A stretch of DNA of 64,000 bases from Amorphochlora amoebiformis (taxonomy: Eukaryota; Cercozoa; Chlorarachniophyceae), in NCBI GenBank assembly GCA_054601695.1, contig BAAHQB010000128.1:124001-188000 (forward strand), written 5' to 3'. Both the position numbers and the translations under genes were made by a program. This document shows positions 1 to 64,000 of the stretch, piece by piece. Below the pieces are notes generated by a model. The model was not told where the DNA came from. It ran no database searches and worked only from the letters and a program-made list of their open reading frames with translations. The number at the start of each line of letters is the position of its first letter. Within the stretch, counting starts at the first letter, position 1.

Positions 1-38
1 TGTATATATATATATATGTGTGTATATATATATATGTA

Positions 39-85
<47 letters not shown>

Positions 86-114
86 CACATGTATATATAA
101 ATATATATCTACAA

Positions 115-186
<72 letters not shown>

Positions 187-279
187 TATATATATATATA
201 TATACATATTACATAAACATATAAATATCTATATACATAATATATGTGTATGTGTATATGTGTATATGTGTATATTATA

Positions 280-333
<54 letters not shown>

Positions 334-418
334 TTATACATAATGTTATATATATATATATATATATATATATTAGTATATTATTTACATCTGCCAAATG
401 CATGTACATATTCATATG

Positions 419-468
<50 letters not shown>

Positions 469-476
469 ATTATATA

Positions 477-553
<77 letters not shown>

Positions 554-588
554 TATATAAATATATATATATATAAGTATATATATAC

Positions 589-678
<90 letters not shown>

Positions 679-729
679 TTAGATATATACACTTAGATAT
701 ATATACATATATATAATATTATATTTATT

Positions 730-768
<39 letters not shown>

Positions 769-780
769 CATTTAGGTAGT
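1..780. repeat. (TA)n array region, left edge
   Basis: Near-continuous TA dinucleotides with short interruptions (TATACATATA, TGTGTATATG, a unique island at 377-420). It would be intronic or downstream sequence of the left minus-strand gene. No coding sequence seen. Confidence 0.95.
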
Positions 781-798
781 ATAAAGATATATATTCAC

Positions 799-2511
<1,713 letters not shown>

Positions 2512-2847
2512 TTTTTTTTTCCTTCGGTGTGCGGGCTGGCAATGCAGGGAGCGGGCCGGCGGGTAGGGGTCTCGGGCTTTGACCTCTTTTGGCGGAATTC
2601 AGCCGAGGAAATAAAATAATTAGTTATATAAACTTTGGATATGTACATATTGCTATAGATATTTAAATTAATTCTTAATATATAGATATATTATTTCGAA
2701 TATCTTAATTTGAGGTGTCATTCGTCGTGACGTATACGTCCTGTCACGTCCTGTGCCACATCTCCAAAAATTCGCCCTTCGCCGTGTGGCGACCGTCAGC
2801 AAGGGTCCCCTGTCTCCGTACTCGCGACTTAGCATAGGATCTTCAAT
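2512..2847. promoter_or_regulatory. Putative bidirectional promoter region
   Basis: This 336-bp non-TA stretch separates the divergent start codons of the left minus-strand gene and SRP54. It includes a GC-rich part at 2520-2600 and an AT-rich part at 2610-2700. No clear TATA box or known motif could be assigned. The call rests on the gene arrangement only. Confidence 0.4.
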
Positions 2848-4374
2848 ATGGTGCTGGGCGAGCTTGGTTCGAAGATCACCCGAGCGCTCCAGCAAATGGG
2901 CGAATCCACCTTGATTGATGATAAGGTTGTGGATAAGATGATGAATACTGTCGCCCTGGCCCTCTTACAAGGAGATGTCGACGTCAAGCTTGTGAAAAAG
3001 CTGAAGGACGACGTCAAGACTACATGCAAGGTAGACACGATGGCCTCCGGCGTCAATAAGCGCAAAGTCATCCAGACGGCCCTTGTTAAGGGCCTCTGCG
3101 GGCTCTTGGATCCAGGAAAGTTGCCCTTTAAGCCGAAGAAAAAGCGACCGAACGTGTTCATGTTTGTTGGTCTACAAGGGTCTGGTAAGACCACCAGCTG
3201 TACTAAGCTTGCATACTACTATCGGAAGCGGGGTTGGAAGACCGCACTCGTGTGTGCAGATACGTTCCGCGCCGGAGCGTATGACCAGCTGAAGCAAAAC
3301 GCTACCAAGGCCAAGGTCCCGTACTATGGAAGCTACACGGAGAGCGACCCCGTGGTCGTTGCAGACAATGGTGTCTCACAATTCAAGAAGGACAAGTACG
3401 AGATCATTATTGTGGATACCAGCGGTCGTCACAAGCAGGAGGACGCACTCTTCGAGGAAATGCAGATGGTGCACAAAGCTATCGAGCCTGACGAGGTAAT
3501 CTTTGTAATGGATAGCTCCATGGGTCAGGCCGCTAAATTGCAAGCCACGGCGTTCCAAGGGGCCGTTGATGTCGGATCTATAATCATCACCAAGCTCGAC
3601 GGACACGCCAAGGGTGGTGGCGCCCTCAGTGCTGTTGCCGCGACCGGGAGCCCAATCACCTTCATTGGTACTGGAGAGCACATCGACCAATTCGACAAGT
3701 TCGAGACCAAGGCCTTCGTAGACCAACTGCTAGGCATGGGGAACCTCCAGGGCCTCAAGGAGATCATAGAAGACAAGAGCGTGATGGAGTCACAGGAAAA
3801 GCTCGTGCAGAAGATCACATCAAAGGGGGGGGAATTCACGTTTCGCGATATGTACGACCAATTCCAAACGCTCATGAACCTAGGCTCGTTCGGCAAGGTG
3901 ATGAGCATGATTCCGGGATTCAAAAACTTAATGGGAGAGGGGAGGGAGGAAGCATCACAACAAAGGATCAAGCGGTTTATGACCGTCATGGATAGCATGA
4001 CGAACAAGGAACTGGATAGTGACCTCAAGATATTTAATGCACAGCCTGAACGCCTCTTCAGGATAGCAGTCGGCTCTGGAGTCGACCAGAGGGTTGTTTG
4101 GGACGTCATGGAGACATTCAAACAGTTCAAGCGAGTTGCAGACCAGCTGAAGATTATGGGGAGGAGTGGGTTGGACTTTAGTCGCATGCACGCGGGGGAG
4201 AAGGAGCGAAATATACAGAATCTTGCCGGGGCCATGAGTCCACAGATATTGCAGAGAATGGGAGGTATGCAAAACTTCTCAAACCTCATCAAACAAATGG
4301 ACAGCATGGGCGGAATGAATATGGGTAGCTCAACGACAAAGAGGTCGCGTCCAAAGAAGGGGAGAAGAAGGTGA
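2848..4374 (+). CDS. SRP54: Signal recognition particle 54 kDa subunit (SRP54)
   Basis: This is a complete single-exon gene of 508 aa. SRP54 is the GTPase of the signal recognition particle. It binds signal sequences and SRP RNA through its C-terminal M domain and docks ribosomes at the ER through the SRP receptor. In order: N domain at residues 1-95; G domain with P-loop GLQGSGKTT (108-116), DTFRAGA (138-144), DTSGR (190-194) and TKLDGHAKGGG (248-258), then GTGEHIDQF near 274; M domain from about 325, methionine-rich, ending in a basic tail. The length matches the usual 500-510 aa of the eukaryotic family. The start MVLGELGSKI matches the family N-terminus. It has no introns, in contrast to both neighbouring multi-exon genes, and its codons are GC-balanced. 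The only in-frame stop is TGA at 4372-4374. The minus-strand open frames over it are shadows. Confidence 0.98.
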   Translation: MVLGELGSKITRALQQMGESTLIDDKVVDKMMNTVALALLQGDVDVKLVKKLKDDVKTTCKVDTMASGVNKRKVIQTALVKGLCGLLDPGKLPFKPKKKRPNVFMFVGLQGSGKTTSCTKLAYYYRKRGWKTALVCADTFRAGAYDQLKQNATKAKVPYYGSYTESDPVVVADNGVSQFKKDKYEIIIVDTSGRHKQEDALFEEMQMVHKAIEPDEVIFVMDSSMGQAAKLQATAFQGAVDVGSIIITKLDGHAKGGGALSAVAATGSPITFIGTGEHIDQFDKFETKAFVDQLLGMGNLQGLKEIIEDKSVMESQEKLVQKITSKGGEFTFRDMYDQFQTLMNLGSFGKVMSMIPGFKNLMGEGREEASQQRIKRFMTVMDSMTNKELDSDLKIFNAQPERLFRIAVGSGVDQRVVWDVMETFKQFKRVADQLKIMGRSGLDFSRMHAGEKERNIQNLAGAMSPQILQRMGGMQNFSNLIKQMDSMGGMNMGSSTTKRSRPKKGRRR

Positions 4375-4756
4375 GGATTATATAGTCCAGCTGGCAAGGG
4401 TTTGGCGGTGCTAATAAGTTTTCAAGTTATTACTAAGATCTACATTGATTAAGCGCTACCTACAAGGCCTGTTACAAATTCAATGGAAATTTAATCATGA
4501 AAGTTTTCCATTATTAATTAAGTAGTTCGACTGCAGTAGGTGCAGTATTCGAGAGTATACACCAGAGCTAGAACGAACACTAGTTACACTACCGGATCTT
4601 AATCATTAAATTTTTAATGACAAATCATTGGTGATCGTGACAATTAAGTCTAACGGTTTTTAATTCTATAATTTGGCGCGTTCAATATAGGAAAGTTCTA
4701 GCACTTAGTCATTGCTAGTCAAGCTCTGACCTAGCTGACCGTCGGCCTTATTCTAG
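4375..4756. other. Convergent intergenic region between SRP54 and the WD40 gene
   Basis: About 380 bp of non-TA, moderately AT-rich sequence between the stop of SRP54 (plus strand) and the stop of the WD40 gene (minus strand). It should hold the two 3' untranslated regions. No open frame, RNA gene or repeat could be supported. Several TTAAT/ATTAA words occur, but no unique polyadenylation signal stands out. Confidence 0.5.
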
Positions 4757-12086
<7,330 letters not shown>

Positions 12087-12213
12087 GGTGGCGCGAAGGC
12101 CTAATCGTCCTCGGAGATTTGTGGAGATTGAATCCCACGAAATTCCTGGTACAATCAGGGATCACCGGGCACTTCCGTTGGATTTTGTCATGGGAGGGTT
12201 GAACTGAGCTTTC
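12087..12213. promoter_or_regulatory. Putative bidirectional promoter, 127 bp
   Basis: The WD40 gene (ATG at 12086, minus) and the giant ubiquitin-system gene (ATG at 12214, plus) are head to head with only 127 bp between their start codons. The stretch is GC-balanced, has no TA array and shows no obvious TATA box. The two 5' untranslated regions must be very short or overlapping. The call is inferred from layout. Confidence 0.45.
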
Positions 12214-63699
<51,486 letters not shown>

Positions 63700-63836
63700 G
63701 TCAGATATATACACGCAGTAATGTATATATATATCTAAGAAATCCGTATTGCATTTGCAAGGTATATGTATATATATATATATATACATGTAAATATATC
63801 TGTAGCTTTATATTCGTATATGCAGGTTTGATTGCA

Positions 63837-63925
<89 letters not shown>

Positions 63926-64000
63926 CCCGTATTTAGTGTAGATGGTATAATTTATCCTATATGTTATATTCATACTTTGCATTTATGTATTTAAGTGTTA

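Noticed and set aside
3525-4397. 290-aa minus-strand frame opposite SRP54
   Set aside because: Shadow of the SRP54 coding frame; no family match and no start context.

Overview
The window is nuclear DNA of a eukaryote, very probably a unicellular protist. It holds spliceosomal genes with GT-AG introns, one intact SRP54, a WD40 protein with 12 exons, and an enormous multi-domain ubiquitin-system gene. Introns are filled with (TA)n arrays of tens to hundreds of bases, along with CA/TG, CT and GA microsatellites and TTAGGG-like stretches. I cannot name the species. The mix of UBR box, CUB-like and SPRY modules in one giant protein would fit an alveolate or stramenopile, but this is only a guess.

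Layout: 1-2511 is the 5' part of a minus-strand gene of unknown function (three exons, first exon with a membrane segment), running off the left edge through TA arrays. 2848-4374 is an intronless plus-strand SRP54 (508 aa), head to head with that gene. 4757-12086 is a minus-strand WDR76/CMR1-like WD40 gene whose 12 exons I joined in phase (757 aa). It converges on SRP54 across about 380 bp. 12214 to at least 63699 is a single plus-strand gene, head to head with the WD40 gene across 127 bp. I could join about 85 short exons (roughly 8.35 kb, about 2,780 codons). All junctions keep phase except one, which a 10-nt microexon would repair. The order along the protein is: UBR box, beta-propeller-like segment, coiled coil with a Tudor-like strand motif, UBA domain, CUB-like sandwich, helical regions, then a SPRY domain. 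The 3' end lies outside the window, so a HECT or RING catalytic end cannot be seen.

The open reading frames of repeated I, Y, T and H residues that fill the window are translations of TA and CA arrays and are not genes.

The most unusual signal is a recurrent one. Next to at least ten exons, partial and decayed copies of the exon edge, including its splice site, lie in the flanking intron, separated from the real exon by (TA)n. This suggests a continuing process of local tandem duplication of exon edges followed by TA expansion, which lengthens introns and scatters decoy splice sites. Other points of interest are acceptor sites set directly in (TA)n with no pyrimidine tract, two related SINE-like inserts, a short dispersed element, interstitial telomere-like tracts and a very large CT/GA palindromic intron.
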